Positions 19,449-28,577 are shown, counted from the first letter of the stretch. The stretch: 54,524 nt of DNA from an uncultured Chitinophagales bacterium (GCA_946886475.1 CAMPIQ010000007.1:1-54524), one strand, 5' to 3'. Translations and numbers: made by a program. Notes: generated from the sequence alone by a model not told the origin.

Positions 19449-20213
19449 GTGAAAAAATTCAGATCACCACAAAGACCCAAAAAAAATTCAATGGTCATTG
19501 GAAGAACAGCAGTTCTTGAGGCCATAAGGAATGGACAGGCGCTGGACAGGGTCTATATCAACAATAAAGCAGTTGGAGAAGAAATCAGTACCATCAGGAA
19601 TCTGGCAACCAGAAACAGTATTCCTGTCAATTATGTGCCGGTTGAAAAACTGAATGGATTCAATATTGAAAATCACGAAGGAGTGGTAGCGCTGATCTCT
19701 AAGATCAGATACCAGGATCTGCAGCAGATCATATCATGGGTGGTTGAAAAAGGAGAGGTTCCTTTGTTTATCATCCTTGACGGCATTACCGATATCCGAA
19801 ATATCGGGGGTATTGCAAGAACGGCACATAGCATGGGTGTTCAGGCCATCATCATTCCCGATAAAGGCATTGGTGCCCTCAACGAAGATGCCATGCTTAC
19901 TTCTGCCGGTGCATTGGAAAATATTCCTGTTTGCCGTGTTAACAGCCTGATGAAAACAGTTGACGATCTTCACCTTAATGGAATTAAGGTGTTAGCCAGT
20001 GAAATGAAGGCAGATAAAACTGTCTTTGAAATGGATCTTACCGAACCTGCAGCTATCGTAATGGGCAGTGAAGAAAAAGGCATCTATCCCGCCCTCATGA
20101 AAATCTGTGATGACAAATTCAGGATACCCATGCCGGGTAATTTTGAATCTTTGAATGTTTCGGTGGCAACAGGAATGATTTTGTACGAGGTAATGAAACA
20201 AAGAATGAAATGA
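19449..20213 (+). CDS. rlmB: 23S rRNA (guanosine-2'-O)-methyltransferase of the TrmH/SpoU family
   Basis: A SAM-dependent methyltransferase with a knotted SPOUT fold. A substrate-binding N-domain (MVIGRTAVLEAIRNG) is followed by the catalytic core: LDGITDIRNIGGIARTAHSMG (motif 1), IVMGSEEKGIYP (motif 2) and IPMPGNFESLNVSVATGMILYE (motif 3). I chose GTG 19449, which gives a 254-residue protein with a basic N-terminus. A TAATTTTG box at 19437-19444 abuts this start, so the ATG at 19491 is possible. RlmB (G2251) is the likeliest role, but TrmH paralogues are hard to tell apart. Confidence 0.88.
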   Translation: MKKFRSPQRPKKNSMVIGRTAVLEAIRNGQALDRVYINNKAVGEEISTIRNLATRNSIPVNYVPVEKLNGFNIENHEGVVALISKIRYQDLQQIISWVVEKGEVPLFIILDGITDIRNIGGIARTAHSMGVQAIIIPDKGIGALNEDAMLTSAGALENIPVCRVNSLMKTVDDLHLNGIKVLASEMKADKTVFEMDLTEPAAIVMGSEEKGIYPALMKICDDKFRIPMPGNFESLNVSVATGMILYEVMKQRMK

Positions 20214-20262
20214 AAGTAAAAAAGATCATTTAATACAGCTGCAGTATTACTGAACAGATCAA

Positions 20263-21162
20263 ATGACGGATACTAAACAAATAAATGATGTAAATACATA
20301 TCCTGCAGATAAAGGCTATGCAGTAATTGAATGCCCGCGTGATGCCATGCAGGGATGGAAGCATTTTATTCCAACTGAAAAAAAAATCCAGTACATCAAT
20401 TCCTTATTGAAAGTGGGATTTGATACTATTGATTTTGGATCATTTGTTTCTGCAAAAGCCATTCCGCAGATGGCAGACACAAAGGAAGTAATCAGTAAAT
20501 TAGAAACAGGAAGTTCCAGATCAAAATTGCTGGCCATTGTTGCCAATACCAGGGGAGCCGAAGAAGCAGTGGTGTTTGAGCAGATCAGTTACCTTGGATT
20601 TCCATTTTCCATATCACCTACCTTTCAAAAGCGCAATACCAACAGTACCATTGAAGAAAGTCTGGCCAGGGTGGAGGAGATACAGGATGTGTGCATAAAG
20701 CATGGCAGGCAACTGGTGATCTACCTTAGCATGGGTTTTGGCAATCCCTATGGCGATGCATATGATCAGTCCATATTATTGAAATGGGCAGATGAAATGA
20801 TAAAAAGGGAGATCGGGATCATTTCACTTGCAGATACGGTAGGCATGGCCACACCGGAACAGATAACCTATGCACTTAATTCATTGGTACCTGAATATCC
20901 TGAAACCCGTTTCGGTGTTCATTTACATTCCAGTCCTTCAAACTGGAAATCAAAACTGGTAGCGGCGGCAGAAGCGGGATGTAAAAGATTTGATGGTGCA
21001 TTAAAAGGAATAGGCGGTTGCCCCATGGCACAGGATGATCTGGTGGGTAATATGAAAACGGAAAACATCATTGGATACCTGGAAGAAAAGAACAGCATTA
21101 GCGGATGGAATATGGAAGCGCTTGATGAGAGCTTAAGGCTGGCCAATGAAATATTCATTTAA
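20263..21162 (+). CDS. Hydroxymethylglutaryl-CoA lyase
   Basis: Cleaves HMG-CoA to acetyl-CoA and acetoacetate in leucine or ketone metabolism. It is a 299-residue TIM-barrel protein of the HMGL-like family. IECPRDAMQGW carries the conserved Arg-Asp of the active site, where the canonical sequence is VGPRDGLQN. The metal ligands are His220 and His222 in VHLHSS, and catalytic Cys253 is in GIGGCPMAQDD. The variant N-terminus is, as I recall, typical of Bacteroidota homologues. A CoA thiolase lies further along (45276). Confidence 0.88.
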   Translation: MTDTKQINDVNTYPADKGYAVIECPRDAMQGWKHFIPTEKKIQYINSLLKVGFDTIDFGSFVSAKAIPQMADTKEVISKLETGSSRSKLLAIVANTRGAEEAVVFEQISYLGFPFSISPTFQKRNTNSTIEESLARVEEIQDVCIKHGRQLVIYLSMGFGNPYGDAYDQSILLKWADEMIKREIGIISLADTVGMATPEQITYALNSLVPEYPETRFGVHLHSSPSNWKSKLVAAAEAGCKRFDGALKGIGGCPMAQDDLVGNMKTENIIGYLEEKNSISGWNMEALDESLRLANEIFI

Positions 21163-21248
21163 TTGCAGTGCAAAGCATGGTTATCTGAAATGAAAGATGA
21201 TCTTAAAATAAATGGCCCTGTCATCAATAACTGATCCCGATCAAAATA

Positions 21249-22244
21249 ATGAAATTCCGTCTTGAATTTGATATAAAAAAGCTTTCACCGCCTGTCAATC
21301 ATCACCACAGGATGTTTTTGATCGGCTCCTGCTTTACAGAGAACATGGGCGAAAAATTAAAGCAGTACAAGTTCACGGTGAGCGAAAATCCAAATGGAGT
21401 AATGTTCAATCCTGTGAGTGTTGCTGCTGCCATTACAGATTGTATTGAAAATATAACCGCAGGGGAGAAGGATCTTTTTGAATTCAATGAAGGATGGCAC
21501 AGCTGGAAACACCATAGCAGGTTTTCAGGTCTCACTGCAGATGAAGCAATCACAAAGATCAATAATTCCACAGCGGCCGCTCATGCCTTCCTGCACACAA
21601 CTGATCATATCATGATCACGCTGGGTTCCTCCTGGGTTTATTCGCTTACGGAAAAGGCCATAGGTTACAAACAGGGGTTTATTGTGGCCAACAATCATAA
21701 AGCGCCTGCCGAATGGTTTCACAGAAGGTTGCTGAAAACAGAAGAAGTATTGCAGGTGCTGGACAATATGATCCACCGCATCTTTCATTTCAATAAAAAC
21801 ATAAAGATCATATTCACCATAAGTCCGGTAAGACATGCAAGGGAGGGTGTTATTGAAAATAACAGAAGTAAGGCAGTGTTGATCCAGGCCATTCACCACC
21901 TGGTGGAAAAATTTGAAGGATTGTATTATTTTCCTTCCTATGAACTGGTGATAGATGACCTGCGAGATTACCGGTTTTATTCTGAAGACCTGGTGCATCC
22001 CAATTATCATGCAACCCAATATGTATGGGAAAGATTCGTGCAGGCCTGCATGGATGAAAAAACAAAACAATTGATTGAACAGATCCATTCCATCAACCTT
22101 GCTTACAAACACAAGCCCTTCAACCCCTCATCCGGTCCACATAAAAAATTCCTGCAATCCTGCCTGGAAAAAACCATGGTTTTACAGCAACAGCATCCTT
22201 ATCTTGATTTTGAGCGGGAGATTGGTTTTTTTAAAGGGGAGTGA
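21249..22244 (+). CDS. GSCFA domain-containing protein
   Basis: A 331-residue member of the GSCFA family, named for the motif seen here as LIGSCFTENMGEKL. The ITLGSSWVY and FTISPVRHAREG segments and VHPNYHATQYVWERF are also conserved. The fold is related to SGNH/GDSL hydrolases: the Ser of GSCF and the His in DLVHPNYHA would be catalytic. The substrate is unknown. It follows the HMG-CoA lyase gene by 86 nt and converges on miaE. Confidence 0.88.
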   Translation: MKFRLEFDIKKLSPPVNHHHRMFLIGSCFTENMGEKLKQYKFTVSENPNGVMFNPVSVAAAITDCIENITAGEKDLFEFNEGWHSWKHHSRFSGLTADEAITKINNSTAAAHAFLHTTDHIMITLGSSWVYSLTEKAIGYKQGFIVANNHKAPAEWFHRRLLKTEEVLQVLDNMIHRIFHFNKNIKIIFTISPVRHAREGVIENNRSKAVLIQAIHHLVEKFEGLYYFPSYELVIDDLRDYRFYSEDLVHPNYHATQYVWERFVQACMDEKTKQLIEQIHSINLAYKHKPFNPSSGPHKKFLQSCLEKTMVLQQQHPYLDFEREIGFFKGE

Positions 22245-22348
22245 AGTCAAAAGCATGTGCTGACCAGGGAAGTTTCGAAAGCATTTGCATCTTCAGCCCT
22301 TTCACCAATCCCGGATTTTACATGTTGAATTTTGAATTCTTTTGACTT
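22244..22348. repeat. Inverted repeat filling the GSCFA-miaE convergent gap
   Basis: The 10-bp arms AAGTCAAAAG (22244-22253) and CTTTTGACTT (22339-22348) bracket the gap between the two stop codons exactly. The interior is AT-rich and lacks a T-run typical of a terminator. Confidence 0.5.
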
Positions 22349-22969
22349 TCAATGTATCCTGTCCCCACGAACCTCAAGCTTCTTCATCACTTCTCTTTCA
22401 TAATCGCGCCATTGCTTCCAGCGTTTTCTTACCACATCCTTATCAATATACGTTTCGGCCAGTTCAATGAACAAGCTGTAGTGACCTGCTTCGCTTTCCA
22501 TGAACCGCCTGTAGAATTTTCGCAGGTAATCATCATCCAGTCCTTCACTTAATCTTTTGAACCTTTCGCAACTCCTGGCTTCGATCATGGCCATCATCAG
22601 TAACTGATCCAGCAGGCGGCCCTGTTCAGCCCCGCCTTTGGTTGTAAAATCAAACAAGGCATTTACGTATTCATCCTTGCGCTGTCTGCCCAGTTTTAAA
22701 CCCCGTTTTTGCAATTCGGCCAGCACCAGCCTGAAATGTCCCCATTCTTCCGAAACAACCGGAGAAAGTTCATTCACCAGTTTTTCTTTCTGATTATAAC
22801 GTTGAATCAGCGATATGCAGGCAGTAGCTGCCTTCTGTTCGCAATAGGCATGGTCGGTAAGGATATCCTCAAGCGACATGCCCGCAAGGTTCACCCACCT
22901 GGGATCGGTTGGCAATTGCAAACCCAGTATAGCACGCGTGTCTTTGTCGGGAGCATCATTTATTTCCAT
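22349..22969 (-). CDS. miaE: tRNA-(ms2io6A)-hydroxylase-like protein
   Basis: A di-iron monooxygenase with a ferritin-like fold that hydroxylates the isopentenyl group of tRNA A37 in the MiaE family. The 206-residue protein shows the iron-ligand pattern: Glu in DHAYCEQKA, ExxH in SEEWGHF, Glu in EARSCERF and ExxH in ESEAGHY. WVNLAGMSLEDILTDH is a family-typical N-terminus. It stands alone on the minus strand between GSCFA (convergent) and rpsO (divergent). Confidence 0.88.
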   Translation of the reverse strand: MEINDAPDKDTRAILGLQLPTDPRWVNLAGMSLEDILTDHAYCEQKAATACISLIQRYNQKEKLVNELSPVVSEEWGHFRLVLAELQKRGLKLGRQRKDEYVNALFDFTTKGGAEQGRLLDQLLMMAMIEARSCERFKRLSEGLDDDYLRKFYRRFMESEAGHYSLFIELAETYIDKDVVRKRWKQWRDYEREVMKKLEVRGDRIH

Positions 22970-23223
22970 AATACAAAAATATTGCAGGTAGATGCCTCCG
23001 GCATGCCCGCGGAAGAATATAAATATTTAAATTTCTTTCTTTGCAAAAGAAAGTCGTTTACGCAGTTTATGCATCCCATCAAAAGTCCGGCATTCCGCAT
23101 TTCAGGGCATCAGCTATTAGAAAGCAGACATGCAGGGCATTTCAAAATAAGGTATGAGCATGGACATGCCTCCGGGCATGGCTGTTGTTGTCTGCCAATT
23201 GCTAACTCCTTGCTAAACTGCAC
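22970..23223. repeat. Repeat-rich intergenic segment upstream of miaE
   Basis: I find no gene here. Two related hairpins, ATGCC-TCC-GGCAT (22992-23004) and CATGCC-TCCG-GGCATG (23165-23180), flank an 8-bp hairpin CTTTCTTT-GCA-AAAGAAAG (23035-23053). The pattern resembles a small dispersed-repeat element. The frame on the plus strand stays open across it and into miaE antisense, but it has no family-like content. Confidence 0.5.
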
Positions 23224-23253
23224 TTGTAATTACCCTGATTTCCCTTACCTTTG
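23224..23253 (+). promoter_or_regulatory. Bacteroidota-type promoter of rpsO-pnp
   Basis: TTG (23224-23226), 19 nt, then TACCTTTG (23246-23253), an exact TAnnTTTG match. The predicted leader to the rpsO ATG is about 55 nt. Confidence 0.65.
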
Positions 23254-23314
23254 CCGCCAAAATAAAGTCAAAACAAAAGACATCTAATCGGGGTGTCAGT
23301 TTAAAAAGTCAAAG

Positions 23315-23584
23315 ATGCCAGTAACAAAAGAAAAAAAAGCCAGCATTTTTACCAACTACGCTGGTTCTGCACAAAACACAGGTTCAATTGAGGGTCAGAT
23401 TGCCTTACTTACAGAGCGTATGGCTCAAATTGCTGCACATTTACAGCAGAACAAAAAAGATTTTTCTACTCACCGCGGATTGATGCAATTGGTAGGTAAG
23501 CGCCGCCGTTTATTGAACTACCTGCAAAAACATAACCTTAAAGGTTACCGCGAACTGATCGAAAAATTAGGAATCAGGAAATAA
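23315..23584 (+). CDS. rpsO: 30S ribosomal protein S15
   Basis: Small-subunit primary binding protein, 89 residues, the normal length. Family features are visible: TGSIEGQIALLTERMAQIAAHLQ, then HRGLMQLVGKRRRLLNYLQKHN and the C-terminal YRELIEKLGIRK. It lies upstream of pnp, the same rpsO-pnp order as in E. coli. Confidence 0.98.
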   Translation: MPVTKEKKASIFTNYAGSAQNTGSIEGQIALLTERMAQIAAHLQQNKKDFSTHRGLMQLVGKRRRLLNYLQKHNLKGYRELIEKLGIRK

Positions 23585-23605
23585 GATCGAAATTATTCAT
23601 ACGCC

Positions 23606-23636
23606 ACCCAACTTACACCAGTTGGGTTTTGGCTTT
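23606..23636 (+). terminator. Terminator or attenuator between rpsO and pnp
   Basis: Stem ACCCAACT / AGTTGGGT with loop TACACC is followed by TTTGGCTTTT. The T-run is interrupted, so it may only partly stop transcription, letting rpsO be expressed above pnp. Confidence 0.65.
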
Positions 23637-23683
23637 TATATGGTCTTATTTTTTTCAACAATTACCACCTTCAAAATCAACTT

Positions 23684-25969
23684 ATGTTATCACAAAAATT
23701 CAGTAAAACATTTGATATAGGCGATGGCCGTGAAATAACCATTGAAACCGGAAGGCTTGCACGCCAGGCCGATGGTTCTGTAACTGTAAAAATGGGCAAC
23801 AGTATCATGCTCGCAACAGTTGTAGCATCGGAGGAACCCAAACCAGGACAGGAATTCTTCCCGCTTAGCGTGGACTACATGGAGAAATTTGCCTCTGCAG
23901 GTCGCATACCCGGTTCATTCTTTAAAAGAGAAGGCAGGCTTAGTGATTCCGAGATACTTATTTCCAGACTGATAGACAGGGCACTTCGCCCGCTTTTCCC
24001 TGATGATTATTTCTGCGAAGTTCAGGTGATCGTTACACTTATATCGTCCGATATGGAAGTAGTGCCTGATGCACTTGCCTGTCTGGCCGCATCAGCAGCG
24101 CTTGCCGTTTCTACTGTTCCTATTCAGGAGATCATTTCAGAAGTAAGGGTGAGCAGGGTAAACGGGTCATTTGTTATCAATCCTACCCGCAGTCAGATGG
24201 AGCATTCAGAACTGGACTTCATTATTGCCGCCACAGAAAAGAACATAATGATGGTGGAAGGTGAAGCCAAAGAATGCAGTGAGGAAGATGTGATCAAAGC
24301 CATTGAAATAGGTCATGAAGCCATCCGCAAACAAATCAAAGCCCAGGAAGAACTGCGGGACATGGTTGGTGTGGCACCAAAAAGGGAATATACCAAACCT
24401 GTGGAAAATGAAGCATTAAAGCAAAGGATCGATGATTTTGCCAGGCACAGGATCTATGAATTCTCAAAAGCCATTCTTCCAAAAGCCCAAAGAAAAGAGG
24501 CATATAAAACCATATTTGAAGAATTAAAGATCACCCTCGCCAAAGAAGCCAATCTCCCTGAAGGTGAAGAGATAGATGATGATACCAAAAAACTGGTAAA
24601 GAATTATCTGGCAGATCTGCAATACCATGTTGTAAGAGATATGGTGTTGAACGACAAGGTACGCCTTGATGGAAGAGGTCTTGAAGATGTTCGTCCTCTT
24701 GATATGGAAGTTGATATCTTACCCACCCCACACGGTGCTGCTTTATTCACCAGGGGAGAAACACAATCACTCACCACAGTTACCTTAGGAACTCCGCTGG
24801 ATGAACTGCTGGTTGAAAGTGCAGCCAAATCGGAATATTCGAAATTCATTTTACACTATAATTTTCCTCCATTTTCAACCGGAGAAGTTAAGTTCCTCAG
24901 GGGTCCCGGCCGTCGTGAAGTTGGCCATGGAAATCTGGCCCAGCGTTCATTGAAACAAATGATGCCCGGTGCCGATTATGCCTATACTATCCGTGTGGTG
25001 AGTGATATTCTTGAAAGTAACGGATCTTCTTCCATGGCCACCGTATGTGCGGGTTCACTGGCATTGTTTGATGCAGGTGTTCCTTTACCAAAACACGTTT
25101 CCGGGGTTGCGATGGGATTGATCTCAAAAGGTGACAAATTTGCTATCCTTACCGATATTCTGGGAGATGAAGATCATCTGGGTGATATGGACTTCAAGGT
25201 TACCGGTACAAGAGATGGTATTTGCGGGATCCAGATGGATATTAAGGTTGACGGACTTTCCATGGAAGTAATGCGCAAGGCCCTTGACCAGGCTAAACGC
25301 GGCAGACTTCATATTCTTGATGCCATGTATCAGTGTATTCCGGAAGCCCGTTCTGAAGTGAAGCCGCATGCGCCAAGGATGGTTAAAATGTTCATAGACC
25401 GCGAGTTTATTGGAGCCGTGATAGGACCAGGTGGTAAGATCATTCAGGAGATACAAAGAGAAACAGGAACCACTATCAATATTGAAGAAAAGAACAATAT
25501 GGGTGAGGTGAGCATTTTTGGTACGGAAAAAGAAAAAGTGGAAAGGGCACACAACTGGGTGAAAGGAATTGTGGCTGTTCCAACCGAAGGAGACGAATAT
25601 GAGGCTGTTGTAAAGTCAATCATGCCTTATGGAGCTTTTGTTGAATTCCTGCCTGGCAAACAAGGGTTACTTCATATATCTGAGGTAAGCTGGAAAAGGC
25701 TTGATACACTGGAAGGTGTACTGAATGAGGGAGACAAGGTAAAGGTTAAACTAACCGGAACGGATCCCAAAACAGGAAAATTCAAATTATCAAGAAAAGT
25801 ATTGTTGCCTAAACCTGAAGGCGTGCGTGATGAAAGGCCACGTGATGGTGGTGGAGACAGGGGTGAACGTCCACAGGGACAAAGGACCGACAGGCCAAAA
25901 TTTGAAAAAAGCCAGGGTAACAGGGAACAGAAAGAACAGGATTCGGAAGAACCCAGAAGTGCAGAATAG
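23684..25969 (+). CDS. pnp: Polyribonucleotide nucleotidyltransferase (PNPase)
   Basis: A phosphorolytic 3'-5' exoribonuclease of 761 residues. Two RNase PH domains are separated by an alpha-helical linker: the first begins near IETGRLARQADGSV, the second near VRLDGRGLEDVRPL and includes FTRGETQSL and GPGRREVGHGNLAQRSL. A KH domain (IGAVIGPGGKIIQEI) and an S1 domain (YGAFVEFLPGKQGLLHISEV) follow. The C-terminus is a charged, RG/Gly-rich tail (roughly the last 45 residues), probably for RNA or protein contacts. Confidence 0.97.
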   Translation: MLSQKFSKTFDIGDGREITIETGRLARQADGSVTVKMGNSIMLATVVASEEPKPGQEFFPLSVDYMEKFASAGRIPGSFFKREGRLSDSEILISRLIDRALRPLFPDDYFCEVQVIVTLISSDMEVVPDALACLAASAALAVSTVPIQEIISEVRVSRVNGSFVINPTRSQMEHSELDFIIAATEKNIMMVEGEAKECSEEDVIKAIEIGHEAIRKQIKAQEELRDMVGVAPKREYTKPVENEALKQRIDDFARHRIYEFSKAILPKAQRKEAYKTIFEELKITLAKEANLPEGEEIDDDTKKLVKNYLADLQYHVVRDMVLNDKVRLDGRGLEDVRPLDMEVDILPTPHGAALFTRGETQSLTTVTLGTPLDELLVESAAKSEYSKFILHYNFPPFSTGEVKFLRGPGRREVGHGNLAQRSLKQMMPGADYAYTIRVVSDILESNGSSSMATVCAGSLALFDAGVPLPKHVSGVAMGLISKGDKFAILTDILGDEDHLGDMDFKVTGTRDGICGIQMDIKVDGLSMEVMRKALDQAKRGRLHILDAMYQCIPEARSEVKPHAPRMVKMFIDREFIGAVIGPGGKIIQEIQRETGTTINIEEKNNMGEVSIFGTEKEKVERAHNWVKGIVAVPTEGDEYEAVVKSIMPYGAFVEFLPGKQGLLHISEVSWKRLDTLEGVLNEGDKVKVKLTGTDPKTGKFKLSRKVLLPKPEGVRDERPRDGGGDRGERPQGQRTDRPKFEKSQGNREQKEQDSEEPRSAE

Positions 25970-25996
25970 TGAGCTGATTTTTCATTGAACATACTT

Positions 25997-26030
25997 AAGG
26001 CTGTCTGCTTACCGCTGACAGCCTTTTTTA
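25997..26030 (+). terminator. Rho-independent terminator after pnp
   Basis: Stem AAGGCTGTC / GACAGCCTT with an 11-nt loop and a following T-run, just before prmA. Confidence 0.88.
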
Positions 26031-26040
26031 ATTTTATCAA

Positions 26041-26841
26041 ATGAATAGCATAAGGATAAGTATTACAGCCGGAGAACAGGAGCAGGATATACTGATCAGT
26101 GAATTATCTGATCTGGGCGCCCTGGGTTTTGAGCAGACAGATGAATTGTTGATCGCCTATTTTCCTGAATTGAATTTTAATAGCTATGAAATCAATGCGA
26201 TCTTAAAAGCGCACAGTTTTGAAACCGGTACTATCGCAGATCAAAACTGGAATGAAGTGTGGGAGAAAAATTTTCAACCTGTACTGGTTGAAGATTTTTG
26301 TTTGGTCAGAGCTCATTTCCATGAAACCATTCCCGGCATTCCATATGATATCATCATTACCCCAAAAATGAGTTTTGGAACAGGCCATCATGCAACTACA
26401 TACATGATGATGGCACAAATGAAAGAAATGGATTTTAAGAACAGATCTGTTTTTGATTTTGGAACCGGTACAGGCATACTTGCCATACTTGCGGAAAAGC
26501 TTGGGGCCAAAAATGTATTGGCGATAGATAACGATCAATGGAGCATTGAGAATGCTAAAGAAAATATCAGCATGAATCATTGTTCGAAGATCACACTGGA
26601 ATTATCAGCTGAAATAAATATTCAGCACTTTGATGTGATACTTGCCAATATTAACCGGAATGTGATCCTGGATCATATAACGAACATGTATACCTGTTTA
26701 TATCCTGGAGGATATTTATTATTAAGCGGATTGTTAGCAGATCACGAAGCCGCTATTATTGCTGCCTGCACTACGCTGCAATTGAAATTGGTCAGAAAAA
26801 GCAAACGTAACAATTGGATTTCCTTACTCTTTATTAAGTAA
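26041..26841 (+). CDS. prmA: Ribosomal protein L11 methyltransferase
   Basis: A SAM-dependent methyltransferase acting on L11. The 266-residue protein has a PrmA N-domain (LGALGFEQTDELLIAYF), then MSFGTGHHATTYMM before the Rossmann core, motif I VFDFGTGTGILAI, motif II VLAIDNDQWSIENA and the post-motif DVILANINRNVI, where NPPY is replaced by the NIN form typical of PrmA. It begins just after the pnp terminator. plsY follows 80 nt downstream. Confidence 0.93.
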   Translation: MNSIRISITAGEQEQDILISELSDLGALGFEQTDELLIAYFPELNFNSYEINAILKAHSFETGTIADQNWNEVWEKNFQPVLVEDFCLVRAHFHETIPGIPYDIIITPKMSFGTGHHATTYMMMAQMKEMDFKNRSVFDFGTGTGILAILAEKLGAKNVLAIDNDQWSIENAKENISMNHCSKITLELSAEINIQHFDVILANINRNVILDHITNMYTCLYPGGYLLLSGLLADHEAAIIAACTTLQLKLVRKSKRNNWISLLFIK

Positions 26842-26921
26842 TTATGATACGTAGTTTAATTTAACATGAAATCCCAGCCGATTTTTATTAAATTTGCTGA
26901 CCAACTTGAACCCATCATTCT

Positions 26922-27572
26922 ATGAATGAAACTTTGTTGATCCTTCTTGCTTACCTTATTGGAAGTATTCCCACAGCTGTCTGGGTGAGTAAATACTTCT
27001 TTGATATTGACATCCGTGATTATGGTAGTGGAAACTCGGGTGCCACCAATACTTACAGGGTATTGGGACCAAAATGGGGTACCATAGTAATGATCGTGGA
27101 TATGGGTAAGGCCATTGCTGCCGTTAAACTTGCCTTCCTTCTTCCTTATTCTTTCGAAAGTGATATATACATGGTAAATATGCAGCTGGGTCTTGGCCTG
27201 GCAGCAGTATTAGGGCATATTTTTCCCATCTGGGCTGATTTCAGGGGTGGGAAAGGCGTTGCTACTTTATTTGGAATGGTACTGGGCATCCAGCCCAATG
27301 TGGCCTTGTGCTGTGTGGGCATTTTTATTCTTGTATTGTATCTTACACGCTGGGTTTCGCTCAGCTCCATCCTGGCAAGTATTGCATTTCCCGTTTTCAT
27401 TCTGGTGATATTTAACGAACCTGAAAAGCTGTACAGGGTCTTTGCCATTACGGTGGCCATGCTTGTGTTACTGACACACCAGAAAAATATTGGCAGGTTA
27501 ATCAAAGGCAGTGAAAACAAAGTGCCGATCTTAAAACACCGCGACCGCCGGAGAGGAAAGAACAACAAATAA
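26922..27572 (+). CDS. plsY: Glycerol-3-phosphate acyltransferase (acyl-phosphate dependent)
   Basis: A membrane enzyme that acylates glycerol-3-phosphate at position 1 using acyl-phosphate. The 216-residue protein has several membrane helices and the three PlsY motifs: GSIPTAVW..YGSGNSGATNTYRV, LAAVLGHIFPIWADFRGGKGVAT and the C-terminal LVLLTHQKNIGRLIKG with its basic tail. A TAAATTTG box lies at 26889-26896 without a clear -33 element. Confidence 0.95.
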   Translation: MNETLLILLAYLIGSIPTAVWVSKYFFDIDIRDYGSGNSGATNTYRVLGPKWGTIVMIVDMGKAIAAVKLAFLLPYSFESDIYMVNMQLGLGLAAVLGHIFPIWADFRGGKGVATLFGMVLGIQPNVALCCVGIFILVLYLTRWVSLSSILASIAFPVFILVIFNEPEKLYRVFAITVAMLVLLTHQKNIGRLIKGSENKVPILKHRDRRRGKNNK

Positions 27573-27660
27573 TTGGCTTTGCCCGGCTAAACTTACCTCA
27601 CCTGAGCCAGTCTTCTACGTTTTGGTATAATCATTGAATTCAATTTACAAACGTTAAAAG

Positions 27661-28473
27661 ATGATACGGAAAATAACCAGTTTGTTTTTAGTGGCCGCCA
27701 CTTTTATAGCTTGCTCTACGAATCCGGTTACCGGAAGAAAACAATTCAAATTAGTTTCAGAACAGGAACTAATGGGCATGGCCTCCCAGGAATACCAGGC
27801 CTTTTTATCGCAGAACCGCCCCGTTTCCCCATCTGCGGACAGGGATGCTGAAATGGTAAGAAGGGTTGGTCAGCGTGTAGCCAAAGCAGTTACCGATTTT
27901 TATAATTCCAAAGGTTTAAGTGAAGTATTGGAAGGATACCAGTGGGAGTTTAATCTGGTTAATAATAAAGATGCCAATGCCTGGTGTATGCCGGGAGGTA
28001 AAGTGGTTGTTTATACAGGTTTATTACCCATCACCCAGAATGAGGCAGCACTGGCCAATGTAATTGGTCACGAGATTGCACATGCTACTTTCCAGCATGG
28101 TAATGAAAGGTTGAGCCAGGGTCTGGCCCAGCAGCTCGGCGGTGTAGCGCTTTCAGTGGCCGTTGCTAACCAACCCCAGGCTACCCAGAACTTATTTCTT
28201 CAGGCTTATGGTATCGGTTCACAGGTAGGTGTGTTATTACCTTTCTCAAGAAAGCAGGAATTAGAGTCGGACCGTTACGGGATGATCTTCGCAGCCATGG
28301 CTGGTTATAATCCAAGAGAAGCCATTGCTTTATGGCAAAGGATGGAACAGGCTTCAAACGGACAGGCGCCTCCTGAGTTTTTAAGTACACACCCGGGCGC
28401 AGGCAACAGGATCCAGCAGCTTGAAAAGCATTTGCCGGAAGCACTGAAATATTACAAGCCCATGGGCAGATAA
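27661..28473 (+). CDS. M48 family zinc metallopeptidase, lipoprotein
   Basis: A periplasmic lipoprotein peptidase of 270 residues. The lipobox FIACS gives lipidated Cys18, followed by TNPVTGRKQFKLVS, a segment common in BepA/LoiP-like lipoproteins. Zinc ligands are HEIAH (His137, Glu138, His141), and the third ligand is the Glu in KQELESDRYGM. Short members act in outer-membrane protein quality control; the substrate is not known here. A strong terminator follows. Confidence 0.92.
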   Translation: MIRKITSLFLVAATFIACSTNPVTGRKQFKLVSEQELMGMASQEYQAFLSQNRPVSPSADRDAEMVRRVGQRVAKAVTDFYNSKGLSEVLEGYQWEFNLVNNKDANAWCMPGGKVVVYTGLLPITQNEAALANVIGHEIAHATFQHGNERLSQGLAQQLGGVALSVAVANQPQATQNLFLQAYGIGSQVGVLLPFSRKQELESDRYGMIFAAMAGYNPREAIALWQRMEQASNGQAPPEFLSTHPGAGNRIQQLEKHLPEALKYYKPMGR

Positions 28474-28498
28474 TGATAAAATTGGCTTAAAAGCCTTC

Positions 28499-28536
28499 AA
28501 AATCCCGCTAAATCTTGCATTAGCGGGATTTTTCTT
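28499..28536 (+). terminator. Rho-independent terminator after the M48 peptidase
   Basis: An 11-bp stem AATCCCGCTAA / TTAGCGGGATT with loop ATCTTGCA is followed by a T-rich tail. Confidence 0.9.
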
Positions 28537-28546
28537 TATGGATCCC

Positions 28547-28577
28547 TTGCCCACCATGGTATAATTTCGTACCTTTG
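28547..28577 (+). promoter_or_regulatory. Bacteroidota-type promoter of the gene at 28649
   Basis: TTG (28547-28549), 20 nt, then TACCTTTG (28570-28577). It lies directly after a terminator and 71 nt before the start codon. Confidence 0.65.

Noticed and set aside
21525..22112. A 195-codon open frame on the minus strand
   Set aside because: Antisense to the GSCFA gene, whose motifs are clear; the translated sequence has the Cys/His/Phe-rich look of a shadow frame.
22709..23287. A 192-codon plus-strand frame running from miaE antisense into the gap before rpsO
   Set aside because: It is mostly antisense to miaE and crosses the hairpin repeats and the rpsO promoter; no recognisable domain.
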